A stretch of DNA of 64,000 bases from Taurinivorans muris (GCF_025232395.1 NZ_CP065938.1:744001-808000), one strand, 5' to 3'. Shown: positions 33,987 through 41,881, numbered from the stretch's first letter. A program made the numbers and translations. The notes: generated from the letters alone by a model not told the origin.

Positions 33987-34520
33987 TTAATATATTCCTG
34001 AGCCGTTTCCGGGCATGGAGGACACAGAAAATAAAAAAACAAAATATCCATGATAAGACCATATACCAGCATACAAAAAATAAAATAAAAATATTATCAT
34101 TTTATTTCGCCGGTTAAAAAATAAAAATGTCACTAAAATTGTTAAAAAAACAAAAAAATATAAAAAATATTTTAATTGTGGAAAATTAAATAAATCAATA
34201 TATCCTATTGGTACATATATTAATACTGATAAGAAATGAAATAAAAAATCCTGATTTGATTTAAAAGGAAAATAATATGTTATAATACTGCACAATAGTA
34301 TACTTATCAATTGAACTATTACACACTTTTTTATAATATAAAATTTATTATTCATTAAAGTGTGTTGTTTGGATTCAAACTCAATATGCTGACAAGTATT
34401 ATTTATTAAAACAGTTCGATTTAATTTAAAATTAAACGGAGCAGCTATAATACCATACAATAATAAAGTTATTAACTCTATTATCATACATAATATTGTA
34501 AAAACAAAAATTCTATTCAT
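33987..34520 (-). CDS. Putative class B immunity membrane protein I7, extended
   Basis: 177 residues from ATG 34520, three bases after T7. Residues 1-55 (VFTILCMIIELITLLLYGIIAAPF...) have no counterpart in I2/I5. From MNNKFYIIKK (residue 56, ATG 34355) onward it aligns with class B immunity proteins. It may be a fusion of two immunity genes or a genuine longer variant. Ends SMPGNGSGIY, shared with the remnant at 11256 and related to the I8 end. Confidence 0.7.
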   Translation of the reverse strand: MNRIFVFTILCMIIELITLLLYGIIAAPFNFKLNRTVLINNTCQHIEFESKQHTLMNNKFYIIKKCVIVQLISILLCSIITYYFPFKSNQDFLFHFLSVLIYVPIGYIDLFNFPQLKYFLYFFVFLTILVTFLFFNRRNKMIIFLFYFLYAGIWSYHGYFVFLFSVSSMPGNGSGIY

Positions 34521-34522
34521 AA

Positions 34523-35616
34523 TTACACCGTATGAAAATATTCAAAAGTAATATTTAATTCTTTCAGCTTTGATAATACTAAAAAATCATTGCCTATTTT
34601 ATTGTGTTCTCTAAAATCTCTAAATTTTGCATTACTCATTTTTTTGTAAGTATCATTCTTAGGAACAATACTTACATCTTTTTCTTCACAACTCCAACAG
34701 CCTAAAGTATCAAACAAAAGATTTGCATCACCCTCAAAATTAAAAACATCATGCACAAAAACTGCCACTTGTTCAACAATAATTTTATATTTATTTTCAT
34801 CTAAATATTCAATTTTTCCTTTTGGTAAAAAACGAAATGTAAAAGTTTCTAAAGCTGCAATTATTCCTATTCCTACGAGTTGATATTCTTCGATATCAAC
34901 TCGTTGATAATAATAACGTTCCCACTCTTGCCACAAATTATTAACAAAATCAAATTCATTATTCTGTTTTTCAAAATAGCCTTCACGAGCAAGAATATTA
35001 TTCAGTGAAATAATCGCTTTTTCATTTTTTGCAGCATTAGGAAAATTAACAGATAAAAATTCTTCAGGGAAATAACTTAACACCCAATCAATATCCACCC
35101 AAAAGGGATTGGGATTATTTTGCGGAACATCATTGGCTTTGCCTGCAAGCCATTTATAAAACATATCCCGCAGATAATGCCAGCCTATTCTGTCTTTTTC
35201 ATTGGCTTTATTGCCCATTGCGTCGGCAATCAGCGGCAGGCAAAAGAAAATATCGTCTTCTTTTCTTCTTGTATGCCGTGTAACTGTTTTTTTTAATTCA
35301 TAGCCTGCTTTATTCAACGCCTTTTCATTCCCGTTGCCGATAATGAAAAAACTATCTCCCTCCGCCACGGTTCCGCCGCAGCTTATGGGATCGCCTTACC
35401 CGCCCAACTCCCATTGACAAAAAACGAAGGACTGCCGCCTGAGAGTTGTCCTTGATGCGAACTATGCACCAAACAACCGTGCGAAGCGTATTTATCGCCA
35501 ACCAAAACAACGGGCTTGCCATTGACTAAAAAATTATTTGCACCTTCGATCGCTTCAACCGGGGCGCAGCCGTCATGCCCTGTGCTTTTATCGCCTTTTC
35601 TTGTAATTGCCGGCAT
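34523..35616 (-). pseudogene. PAAR toxin T7, class B, frameshifted after the PAAR core
   Basis: PAAR start ATG 35616 and residues 1-72 are normal. At 35390-35415 an extra T and a 5-base loss (GCTCG missing from the usual CTGCTCGCCC) shift the frame, so it splits into 35383-35616 and 34523-35368. The remainder is a full class B toxin (FDFVNNLWQEWER, RFLPKGKIEYLDE, VHDVFNFEG, GNDFLVLSKL). It is the only class B copy that still has the PAAR start. Confidence 0.85.
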
Positions 35617-35640
35617 AGTTTACTCCCATAAGTGGTTTAC

Positions 35641-35750
35641 TACTGTATTAGCAAAGTTTTATTTTCCTGTCGTGAACGTGGTGGAAGATACGGAGAATAT
35701 GGACAAAAATTTTTAGAATTAAATCAAAAAAAGGGCATTATGCACCTTTT
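35641..35750. repeat. Cassette boundary R10 (degenerate)
   Basis: TTAGCAAAGTTTTATTTTCC, degenerate 9-bp units (GAACGTGGT, GGAAGATAC, GGAGAATAT, GGAC; 35671-35704) and an imperfect terminator (GGGCA-TTA-TGCACC with T-run, 35726-35750). The most diverged full boundary. Confidence 0.8.
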
Positions 35751-35786
35751 GAGAGAGTTGTTTTAACTTTAATCCAAAAAAGATTT

Positions 35787-36185
35787 TTATCCACCTTTTA
35801 AATTCATTAAAGATATTCCTGCTCCATCACCAGGCATACTAAAATGTATACAATGTAAAAATATTATAGCAAGAGTTCCTAATAATATTCCATTTACAAA
35901 ATAGAGCAAAATCAGCTGTCTTATTGTATAATATTTATACCAAAAATAAGTTACAATAATTGAAACAAGTAAATATAATATAAAAAAAAGTAAAGAAAAC
36001 CAACTAAAAAAAACAAAAAGTAAAGTAAAAAAAAATGCTCCTATTGGAATTAAGATTTTAGTAAAAAATGGCATAGATGCATATCGTTCATCAAATGCTA
36101 ACATAAGAAAATTAATAATAAAAAAAAGAAGAAATGATGACAAATAAGAAAATAAAATATGAAAGATTTTTTTTTGTATATTCAT
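35787..36185 (-). CDS. Putative class A immunity membrane protein I8
   Basis: 132 residues, very hydrophobic (ILFSYLSSFLLFFIINFLMLAF, FFFTLLFVFFSWFSLLFFILYLLVSIIVTYFW, LLYFVNGILLGTLAIIFLHCI). The N-terminus MNIQKKIFHI aligns it with I1, I4, I6; the C-terminal SMPGDGAGI recalls I7. Starts 9 bases after the T8 stop. Confidence 0.75.
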   Translation of the reverse strand: MNIQKKIFHILFSYLSSFLLFFIINFLMLAFDERYASMPFFTKILIPIGAFFFTLLFVFFSWFSLLFFILYLLVSIIVTYFWYKYYTIRQLILLYFVNGILLGTLAIIFLHCIHFSMPGDGAGISLMNLKGG

Positions 36186-36194
36186 ATTTATAAT

Positions 36195-37304
36195 CTATTG
36201 TGTATTATTTATTATGTCAATTATTTTTTGTTTTGACAATACAATAAAATCATTACCTATTCTATTATATTCCCTAAAATCTCTAAACTTACCATTCCCT
36301 ATTCGTTTGTAGCTTTCATTGCTTATAGGATTAATAGTCATATTCTTTTCTTCACAACTCCAAAAACCTAAAAAACCTCCATAATAATCATCTTCAAAAT
36401 TGAATACATCATGCACAAAACCAGCTACCTGCTCTATTTGAATAAAAAAATCATTTTCTTGATATTCAATTTTTCCTTTAGCTAAAAATTTGAACGTAAA
36501 ACTTCCAAGAGCAACAAATAAGCCTGTAAAATTTATAAAAGCTTCTTCCATCATTTCATAGTTACTAAAATTAATAGATACATGCTGATAATAATGCTTA
36601 TCCCATTCTGAAGAGGGAATATTGATAAAATCAAATTCCGTTCTTTTTTCTGCAATATAGCCTAACTCTATTAAATGTGCTTTTATTTCTTTATGGGCAT
36701 TTTCATTTAAAATTCTATTTTGCAGTGCGTATTCCCATTGTTCTTCTGCTTTCTCATAAGATAGCACCCAATCAATATCCACCCAAAAGGGATTGGGATT
36801 GTTTTGCGGAACATCATTGGCTTTGCCTGCAAGCCATTTATAAAACATATCCCGCAGATAATGCCAGCCAATTCTGTCTTTTTCATTGGCTTTATTTCCC
36901 ATTGCGTCGGCAATCAGCGGCAGGCAAAAGAAAATATCATCTTCTTTTCTTCTTGTATGCCGTGTAACTGTTTTTTTTAATTCATAGCCTGCTTTATTCA
37001 ACGCCTTTTCATTCCCGTTGCCGATAATGAAAAAACTATCTCCCTTTGCAACGGTTCCGCCGCAGCTTATGGGATCGCCTACCCGCCCAACTGCTCGCCC
37101 ATTGACAAAAAACGAAGGACTGCCGCCTGCGAGTTGTCCTTGATGCGGACTATGCACCAAACAACCGTGCGAAGCGTATTTATCGCCCACCAATACAACG
37201 GGCTTGCCGTTGACTAAAAAATTATTTGCACCTTCGACCGCTTCAACCGGCGCGCAGCCGTCATGCCCTGTGCTTTTATCGCCTTTTCTTGTGATTGCCG
37301 GCAT
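36195..37304 (-). CDS. PAAR-domain toxin T8, class A, behind the second gpV
   Basis: 369 residues, intact PAAR domain, linker and class A C-terminus (EKRTEFDFINIPSSEWD, FTGLFVALGSFTFKFLAKG, VHDVFNFEDDYYGGFLGFWSCEEKN). The region after LGFW switches to a class B-like end (SCEEKN, NESYKRIGNGKFRDFREYN), so it may be a recombinant. Its ribosome site AGGAG is the last two codons of gpV copy 2; the leader GGAGTAAAYTATG seen before T1, T7 and the remnant looks derived from this junction. Confidence 0.87.
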   Translation of the reverse strand: MPAITRKGDKSTGHDGCAPVEAVEGANNFLVNGKPVVLVGDKYASHGCLVHSPHQGQLAGGSPSFFVNGRAVGRVGDPISCGGTVAKGDSFFIIGNGNEKALNKAGYELKKTVTRHTRRKEDDIFFCLPLIADAMGNKANEKDRIGWHYLRDMFYKWLAGKANDVPQNNPNPFWVDIDWVLSYEKAEEQWEYALQNRILNENAHKEIKAHLIELGYIAEKRTEFDFINIPSSEWDKHYYQHVSINFSNYEMMEEAFINFTGLFVALGSFTFKFLAKGKIEYQENDFFIQIEQVAGFVHDVFNFEDDYYGGFLGFWSCEEKNMTINPISNESYKRIGNGKFRDFREYNRIGNDFIVLSKQKIIDIINNTQ

Positions 37305-37307
37305 AAT

Positions 37308-37787
37308 TTACTCCTGTACCTTTACTTGCGGTGCTTGAATATTGATTACTGACCCAGCCGCCATATTTATATTTTCCGCCCGTAAATTCAGCGTGCCTTG
37401 TGCAGAAAGGTTGACATCACAAACGCAGGAAGCAATCAGTCTATGCTCTTTCCTATTGTATTCTATATACGTCCCGTCCTTGAACGCATGGCAATAAATA
37501 TCACCGTCGGTTTCGGGTGCTTTTCCCTTCGGGTAATACGAGCCTAAAATAAAGCCTTCTTCGTGCCCGTTCGGCAAAAAAGCGCAAAGCACCTTTGAGC
37601 CGATGTCGGGCAAATCGTAATACGTGTCGCCATGGGCACGGGTAACCAAAACAGGAAGCCAGTAAGAGGTTACGGCGTTCGTTGGCGTATCTGAAAAAGT
37701 CACCCTGCAGCACATATTTTCGGGGTCTTTTACGGTAACCGTCCCGACCCGTAAAAGTTCTTTTACTATTTGTGAACTATCTTTCAT
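37308..37787 (-). CDS. Baseplate spike protein V, copy 2 (cargo-associated)
   Basis: 159 residues. From LLRVGTVTVKDPENM to EYNRKEHRL the DNA is almost identical to copy 1 (12963-13430). The first 8 residues and the C-terminal ~40 (VNLSAQGTLNLRAENINMAAGSVINIQAPQVKVQE) differ. It lies far from the tail operon, between an HTH gene and T8. The different tip-proximal beta region suggests it was kept with its own PAAR partner, giving an alternative spike. Confidence 0.9.
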   Translation of the reverse strand: MKDSSQIVKELLRVGTVTVKDPENMCCRVTFSDTPTNAVTSYWLPVLVTRAHGDTYYDLPDIGSKVLCAFLPNGHEEGFILGSYYPKGKAPETDGDIYCHAFKDGTYIEYNRKEHRLIASCVCDVNLSAQGTLNLRAENINMAAGSVINIQAPQVKVQE

Positions 37788-37805
37788 ATTTTTTCTCCTC
37801 TTATT

Positions 37806-37994
37806 TTATAATTTTTTAATTTTCAAAAATTCAATACAAGAACTTTTATAAACCCGTATTCCTTTTCTTTTGCCAAGACAAAATGCTTTTAATTTTCCGG
37901 TAGTTACTAAATGATAAAAATATGACTTACTGCAATTCAAAAATTCACAAGCCTGCTGCCAATTAAAAAACTTATCTTGCTCTCTTTTTCTCAT
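37806..37994 (-). CDS. Small HTH DNA-binding protein, paralogue of 30914-31099
   Basis: 62 residues behind AAAGGAAGG. NWQQACEFLNCSKSYFYHLVTTGKLKAFCLGKRKGIRVYK has the excisionase-like winged HTH. It overlaps the primase stop by 4 bases. May be a regulator of cargo or packaging genes. Confidence 0.85.
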   Translation of the reverse strand: MRKREQDKFFNWQQACEFLNCSKSYFYHLVTTGKLKAFCLGKRKGIRVYKSSCIEFLKIKKL

Positions 37995-39508
37995 AACAAT
38001 CCTTCCTTTTTTAGTGCATTTTCAATATTTTCAAAGCTGATCCATATGTTTTTATGTTTTTTCCACCATGCCATAACTTCGTTATTTTCTAAAAAACGCT
38101 CAATAGTATAAGTTTGAATTGTCTGCATTTCTTCCTTATTTTCATCAACGCAAAAAGCCGTATTTTTTCCAACAAAACCTGTACCGTCAAATTTATATTT
38201 ATATTTTGCAATCCCCCAAAATTTATATAAATATAAAAGAATTTTCCCCTCACCCCCAATACTATTAAAACCAGTTTGCGATGCGTCCAAATGCCCGATT
38301 TCGGCATTTTGCTTGTTAAGCGTTTGTTTTTCTGATATGATACCCTCGTGCGAAGTGCATGCTTTTGATTTTCCGTTTTCTTGTTTTTGCTTGAATGTTT
38401 TGGGAAGCCCTGCATTTATCCAACAAGCGATATCAATGCCAAGCCCGAACGCTTCGCCCGGGTCTTTTCCCTCCGGAACAGGCCAGCGCTTCAGCTGCGG
38501 ATATGTTTCTTCCCAAAAATCCATGGCAGCTATGCCTGCATTGCTTTCTTCAAAATCCATGGCGAACAGGATTCTGGGACAATCCTTGATAAGCTCGTGT
38601 GTGACAGGGCAGGGCTTATTCTGATTGGAACGAAGAGCGATAACGCCAATCTTCTTATTCATGCAGGCATGGATGAGTATCGCGTCAAGCTCCGCCTCGA
38701 CAACCGCATAGCAGCTCAAATCATCGCACGGCTCGGGAAGCAGAATGAAAGGCATTTTTGCGGAGCCCTCAAGTTCCATGTATTTGGGCGGGGTGTAACC
38801 GTTCGGAGTTGGTAAAATATCCGCTTTGGGACGGCGTATGCGCAGGCTGACAAGTTCATTTTCCCAATAAGTGGGAATAGTAATGCCTCTGGGGATAAAA
38901 ATCCTGTTGGAAGTTTTGCCGTCCTTTTCCTTAGGCTCCAAGCCCAAAGAGCTTCTCATTCTGAAAATGCCTTGCTTGCGGTTTTCACCAGGCAAATAGC
39001 CGAGCTTGTACTCAAATATCATTTCATCGGAGATACCGCGGGCATTGAGATATTTCTTGGCTTCCTTTGAAAGCTGAATATCCTGTATGGCTTTTTCTTG
39101 AAGCTTTTTGGCAAAATCCTGCCATGTTTCTTTTGGCAATTCCCGTTCTCTTGGCGTATATTCCGCTTTGTCCCGAAACTTCGGCGCTTTTCTCGTTTTC
39201 CTGTATTTGGAAAAATGCGGGGTTATACCAAGCTCCGCAAGTGCTTCCTTGAATGTCAATCCGTCAATGTTGATAAGATAGCTCAAAGTATCGCCGGTAG
39301 CGCCGCACTGGCGGCAGTTATACACGCCCCAAATGCTGTTTTCCGTGCAAACCTTGCTCAGATTGTCTTTCTTGTAATCCCACACCATGAAGCGGTCACT
39401 TTTGCCGGGTTCTCCCCCGCAAAGCGGGCAAGGACCGTTATAGCCGTCACCTTGTCTTTTTACGGCATTACCAAAGCGAATATGATAAAGTTCAAGTAAT
39501 TTGTTCAT
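37991..39508 (-). CDS. Phage DNA primase (CHC2 zinc finger plus TOPRIM)
   Basis: 505 residues. Zinc finger CPLCGGEPG...NCRQCGATGDTLSYL near residues 21-75, a primase core-like DKAEYTPRE...LNARGISDEMIFEYKLGY, and a TOPRIM domain (CYAVVEAELDAILIHA, RILFAMDFEESNAG). It likely primes phage DNA synthesis with the helicase upstream. The last ~100 residues are unrelated to DnaG. Confidence 0.9.
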   Translation of the reverse strand: MNKLLELYHIRFGNAVKRQGDGYNGPCPLCGGEPGKSDRFMVWDYKKDNLSKVCTENSIWGVYNCRQCGATGDTLSYLINIDGLTFKEALAELGITPHFSKYRKTRKAPKFRDKAEYTPRERELPKETWQDFAKKLQEKAIQDIQLSKEAKKYLNARGISDEMIFEYKLGYLPGENRKQGIFRMRSSLGLEPKEKDGKTSNRIFIPRGITIPTYWENELVSLRIRRPKADILPTPNGYTPPKYMELEGSAKMPFILLPEPCDDLSCYAVVEAELDAILIHACMNKKIGVIALRSNQNKPCPVTHELIKDCPRILFAMDFEESNAGIAAMDFWEETYPQLKRWPVPEGKDPGEAFGLGIDIACWINAGLPKTFKQKQENGKSKACTSHEGIISEKQTLNKQNAEIGHLDASQTGFNSIGGEGKILLYLYKFWGIAKYKYKFDGTGFVGKNTAFCVDENKEEMQTIQTYTIERFLENNEVMAWWKKHKNIWISFENIENALKKEGLL

Positions 39509-39760
39509 AGCCTGCCTTTTTAAATCTGTCCGTATCTGTCCTTAATATATTTTTTATAATATATTGATTTTATATATATTTTATATTAAATGGACACATG
39601 GACAGATACTATATATATTTTCACACGGAAACATATTTTTAAGTTCCGTGTGAAAATTAAGAGTTTTGCCGTCCATCTGTCCAAACACAAAAAAGTCTTG
39701 TCTTTCCACTTGGTTATTGTCACCAAATGGCGGACAGATACGGACAGATTATAAAAGATA
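39509..39760. other. Origin-like intergenic region with GGACA repeats and a large hairpin
   Basis: A 252-bp AT-rich gap between helicase and primase genes. It holds repeated GGACA/TGTCC boxes: TGTCCGTATCTGTCC near 39526, GGACACATGGACAGAT near 39590, CTGTCC near 39675, and GGACAGATACGGACAGAT near 39732. It also has a 13-bp perfect inverted repeat TTTTCACACGGAA / TTCCGTGTGAAAA (39618-39656). Iterons plus hairpin between replication genes suggest a replication origin or operator; that is inference. Confidence 0.5.
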
Positions 39761-41449
39761 TCAATACACATTTTTGCTGTCCCTGTGATTTTCCAGTTCT
39801 TTCTGACAATCGAATTTTAAGCTTATCCCAAGCCTTTTCGTCCCGTTGGAACGGATTGACGGTATATTTTTCTTATCCAAAAGCTGAGAAAACAGCTTGC
39901 TCGATATTTTCGCTTTTTCCCTGTTGTCTTTATTTTTGGCATACCAAATAACAAAATACTCGTGCAAATCGGATGCGGGCGTTTTCATTTTATAGTCATT
40001 AGGGTTTTCTTGATATGCTTCAACATTGCAGCATTCCTCGATAAATTGGGCTATGTCGTCCCACTGCATGCGCTGACCGCTGGTCCATTCCTGCACCTTA
40101 TCAGGAATGTTCAATCCGTTTTGCAGATAATCCATTGCGCCCTGAATAAGCCGCACTAAAACACCCTCAGCCTCTTTTTCAAGTTTTTGATCGAGTTTTT
40201 TATCCGCCTGCCTCTGGTAAGGTTCCGTGGGATTATCCACAAACGACAGCAGCCATTTAACTATGATTGTCCGCTGCCAAAACGCCGCGTCATCCGCTTT
40301 TGCCTTTGGCAGTTCATTGGTCGTCATAATAGGCAAATGCGTTTGCAGCCATGTTGTTTGCTCTTTATCCTGCAAACCCCGTGCGGTTATATAGCCCCCG
40401 CCCGTCAGCTTTTTCAGCTTGGCAAGCGCAAAACGCTGTCCCTCTTCCGCTTCGTTGACCCAGCCTATGCACATGCCGCGCAAAGCGAGAATATCCGGAC
40501 TGGGCGCCGACGAGTTCCGAACCTGCGTTGTTTGTAAAAACATTTCAACAGGTATGTCGCCTGACAAATCCAAGCCCAAAACTTTTGTGATGAGTTTTAT
40601 CAGCGTGTCTTTTCCGTTTCTGCCGTGCTCACCCCAAAATATGGTAAAAATATGGTCTTTGCGGTCGCGGATGATTCCATAGCCTAGAATACGCCATATG
40701 AAATTCACAAGTTCCTGATTGCCGTCCATGGAACGGAGTAAAAAAGCGGACGTTTCCGGGCACGGGTCCTCCAGTTCCAATAAATCTTTATTGTACGGCG
40801 TAATGCACGACTTCAAAAGTAAATCTTTCGGATTTCCCGGTGTGATGTCGCCTGTGCGGATGTCTATCACGCCGTTAGGGCAAGCCAATTTATAGTAATG
40901 CTTGTCTATCTGCTTCGGCAGACACATCATAGGACTTTCAATCCGCTGAACCATTGTCAAAACGCTCTCACCGCCTCTGGGAGTACGAAGCAGTTTTATC
41001 CTGCGCTCGACGCTGTCAAGTATCTTCAAAAGAATTGATTGCGCTTCTTTGCTTTTTTCTTTATCGAGCAGCTCTTTTTTATTGTCCGCAACTCTCTGAT
41101 AACACTTACAAACATTTTCTATATACGAATATTGCAAATTTGTATCGTCTTCAGCCCAATGGTTGCCCGCCCAAATTAAAAACCTGTTCCAAAATTTGAC
41201 GTAAATAACAAAGTCATTATGCAGATATTGATATAGTTTTGCGTCACCCTGCGTGTTCTCATCCAAAAAAGCAAGAATATCCTCATCGGAAACAGCCTGT
41301 ATCCGGTTTTCTATTTCTTTTTGAATATCCGCCTTATTGAATATTTTAAGCTTCGGTATTGCCTTTTTATTTTTTAGATTTTTTCTAGACTTTTCCAACG
41401 CAATACGCTGCTCAATCTTTTCTTGATAACTTTTTTCTTTATCTTCCAT
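39761..41449 (-). CDS. P4/D5-family superfamily 3 helicase-primase protein
   Basis: 562 residues. Walker A in FWGEHGRNGKDTLIKLI, Walker B in CIGWVNEAEEGQRF, motif C in LPIMTTNELPKAK, and the D5_N region before it (LACPNGVIDIRTGDITPGNP). It should unwind the phage origin. It is the first phage gene from the tRNA side, behind GGGGGTAGG. Confidence 0.92.
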   Translation of the reverse strand: MEDKEKSYQEKIEQRIALEKSRKNLKNKKAIPKLKIFNKADIQKEIENRIQAVSDEDILAFLDENTQGDAKLYQYLHNDFVIYVKFWNRFLIWAGNHWAEDDTNLQYSYIENVCKCYQRVADNKKELLDKEKSKEAQSILLKILDSVERRIKLLRTPRGGESVLTMVQRIESPMMCLPKQIDKHYYKLACPNGVIDIRTGDITPGNPKDLLLKSCITPYNKDLLELEDPCPETSAFLLRSMDGNQELVNFIWRILGYGIIRDRKDHIFTIFWGEHGRNGKDTLIKLITKVLGLDLSGDIPVEMFLQTTQVRNSSAPSPDILALRGMCIGWVNEAEEGQRFALAKLKKLTGGGYITARGLQDKEQTTWLQTHLPIMTTNELPKAKADDAAFWQRTIIVKWLLSFVDNPTEPYQRQADKKLDQKLEKEAEGVLVRLIQGAMDYLQNGLNIPDKVQEWTSGQRMQWDDIAQFIEECCNVEAYQENPNDYKMKTPASDLHEYFVIWYAKNKDNREKAKISSKLFSQLLDKKNIPSIRSNGTKRLGISLKFDCQKELENHRDSKNVY

Positions 41450-41726
41450 GACCTACCCCCGTACTACAAAGAAACAGAAAAAACCAAAAATGATTTCCGT
41501 TTTTCCGCGATTTTCGTTCCGCAGTTCGCGTCCGAAAGCCGGGATTGAACCGCCCGTGCAAGCACATAGGCTTGGGTAGTACCTTGAGCGAAGAAAAAAG
41601 AAAAAGAACGCAAAGTACGTGTTTGCTTATTTTGGCAGATTTTAAGATATGAAAAGGGGTAAAGGGGAAATATGAAAAAAGACGGGTAAAAATATTTTTG
41701 TCGCAATAATGTCGCAAAACAAAAAT
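41450..41726. other. Prophage right end, no gene seen
   Basis: About 280 bp between the helicase start and the tRNA terminator. Short frames here are shadows of the tRNA strand. A sigma-70 promoter for the helicase was not evident. The right attachment site should lie at or near the tRNA 3' end, but its partner is outside the window, so the core cannot be defined. No integrase is present on this side. Confidence 0.4.
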
Positions 41727-41756
41727 AGGACTTATGGATAATATTCCATAAGTCCT
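41727..41756 (-). terminator. Terminator downstream of the tRNA
   Basis: Perfect 12-bp stem AGGACTTATGGA / TCCATAAGTCCT with a 6-base loop; on the minus strand it is followed by TATTTTTGTTTT. It ends the tRNA transcript about 10 bases past the CCA end. Confidence 0.8.
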
Positions 41757-41765
41757 TTGAAAATA

Positions 41766-41841
41766 TGGTGGAACCTGCAAGGGTTGAACTTGCGACCAAC
41801 CGGTTATGAGCCGGTAGCTCTACCAACTGAGCTAAGGTTCC
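41766..41841 (-). tRNA. tRNA with anticodon CAU (Met or lysidine-type Ile)
   Basis: 76 nt with encoded CCA (41766-41768 on the minus strand). Acceptor stem GGAACCT/AGGTTCC, D arm GCTC-AGTTGGTA-GAGC, anticodon loop CTCATAA with CAT at 41806-41808, T arm with GTTCAAC. A CAU anticodon is shared by initiator Met, elongator Met and tRNA-Ile2; the A1-like pairs are normal, so it is not initiator. Prophages often integrate at tRNA 3' ends, and the phage genes begin on that side. Confidence 0.95.
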
Positions 41842-41853
41842 ACGCAAGCAGAT

Positions 41854-41881
41854 ACAATATATAATTCAGACGAAAAGTCAA
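41854..41881 (-). promoter_or_regulatory. tRNA promoter
   Basis: Minus strand TTGACT (41876-41881), 16-bp spacer, TATTGT (41854-41859), about 13 bases before the mature tRNA 5' end. Confidence 0.6.

Noticed and set aside
5099-35704. GGAC tandem repeats as a CRISPR array
   Set aside because: The unit is 9 bp with no unique spacers, copies are scattered one boundary at a time, and there are no cas genes.
5645-37304. A type VI secretion system
   Set aside because: PAAR and gpV are shared with T6SS, but no TssJLM, ClpV, Hcp or TssBC is present; all neighbours are phage genes.
41520-41590. A tRNA-like fragment left of the tRNA gene (sequence like GGTTCAATCCC on the minus strand)
   Set aside because: The supposed T-arm stem does not pair and no other arm is present; it could be an att remnant, but this cannot be shown here.
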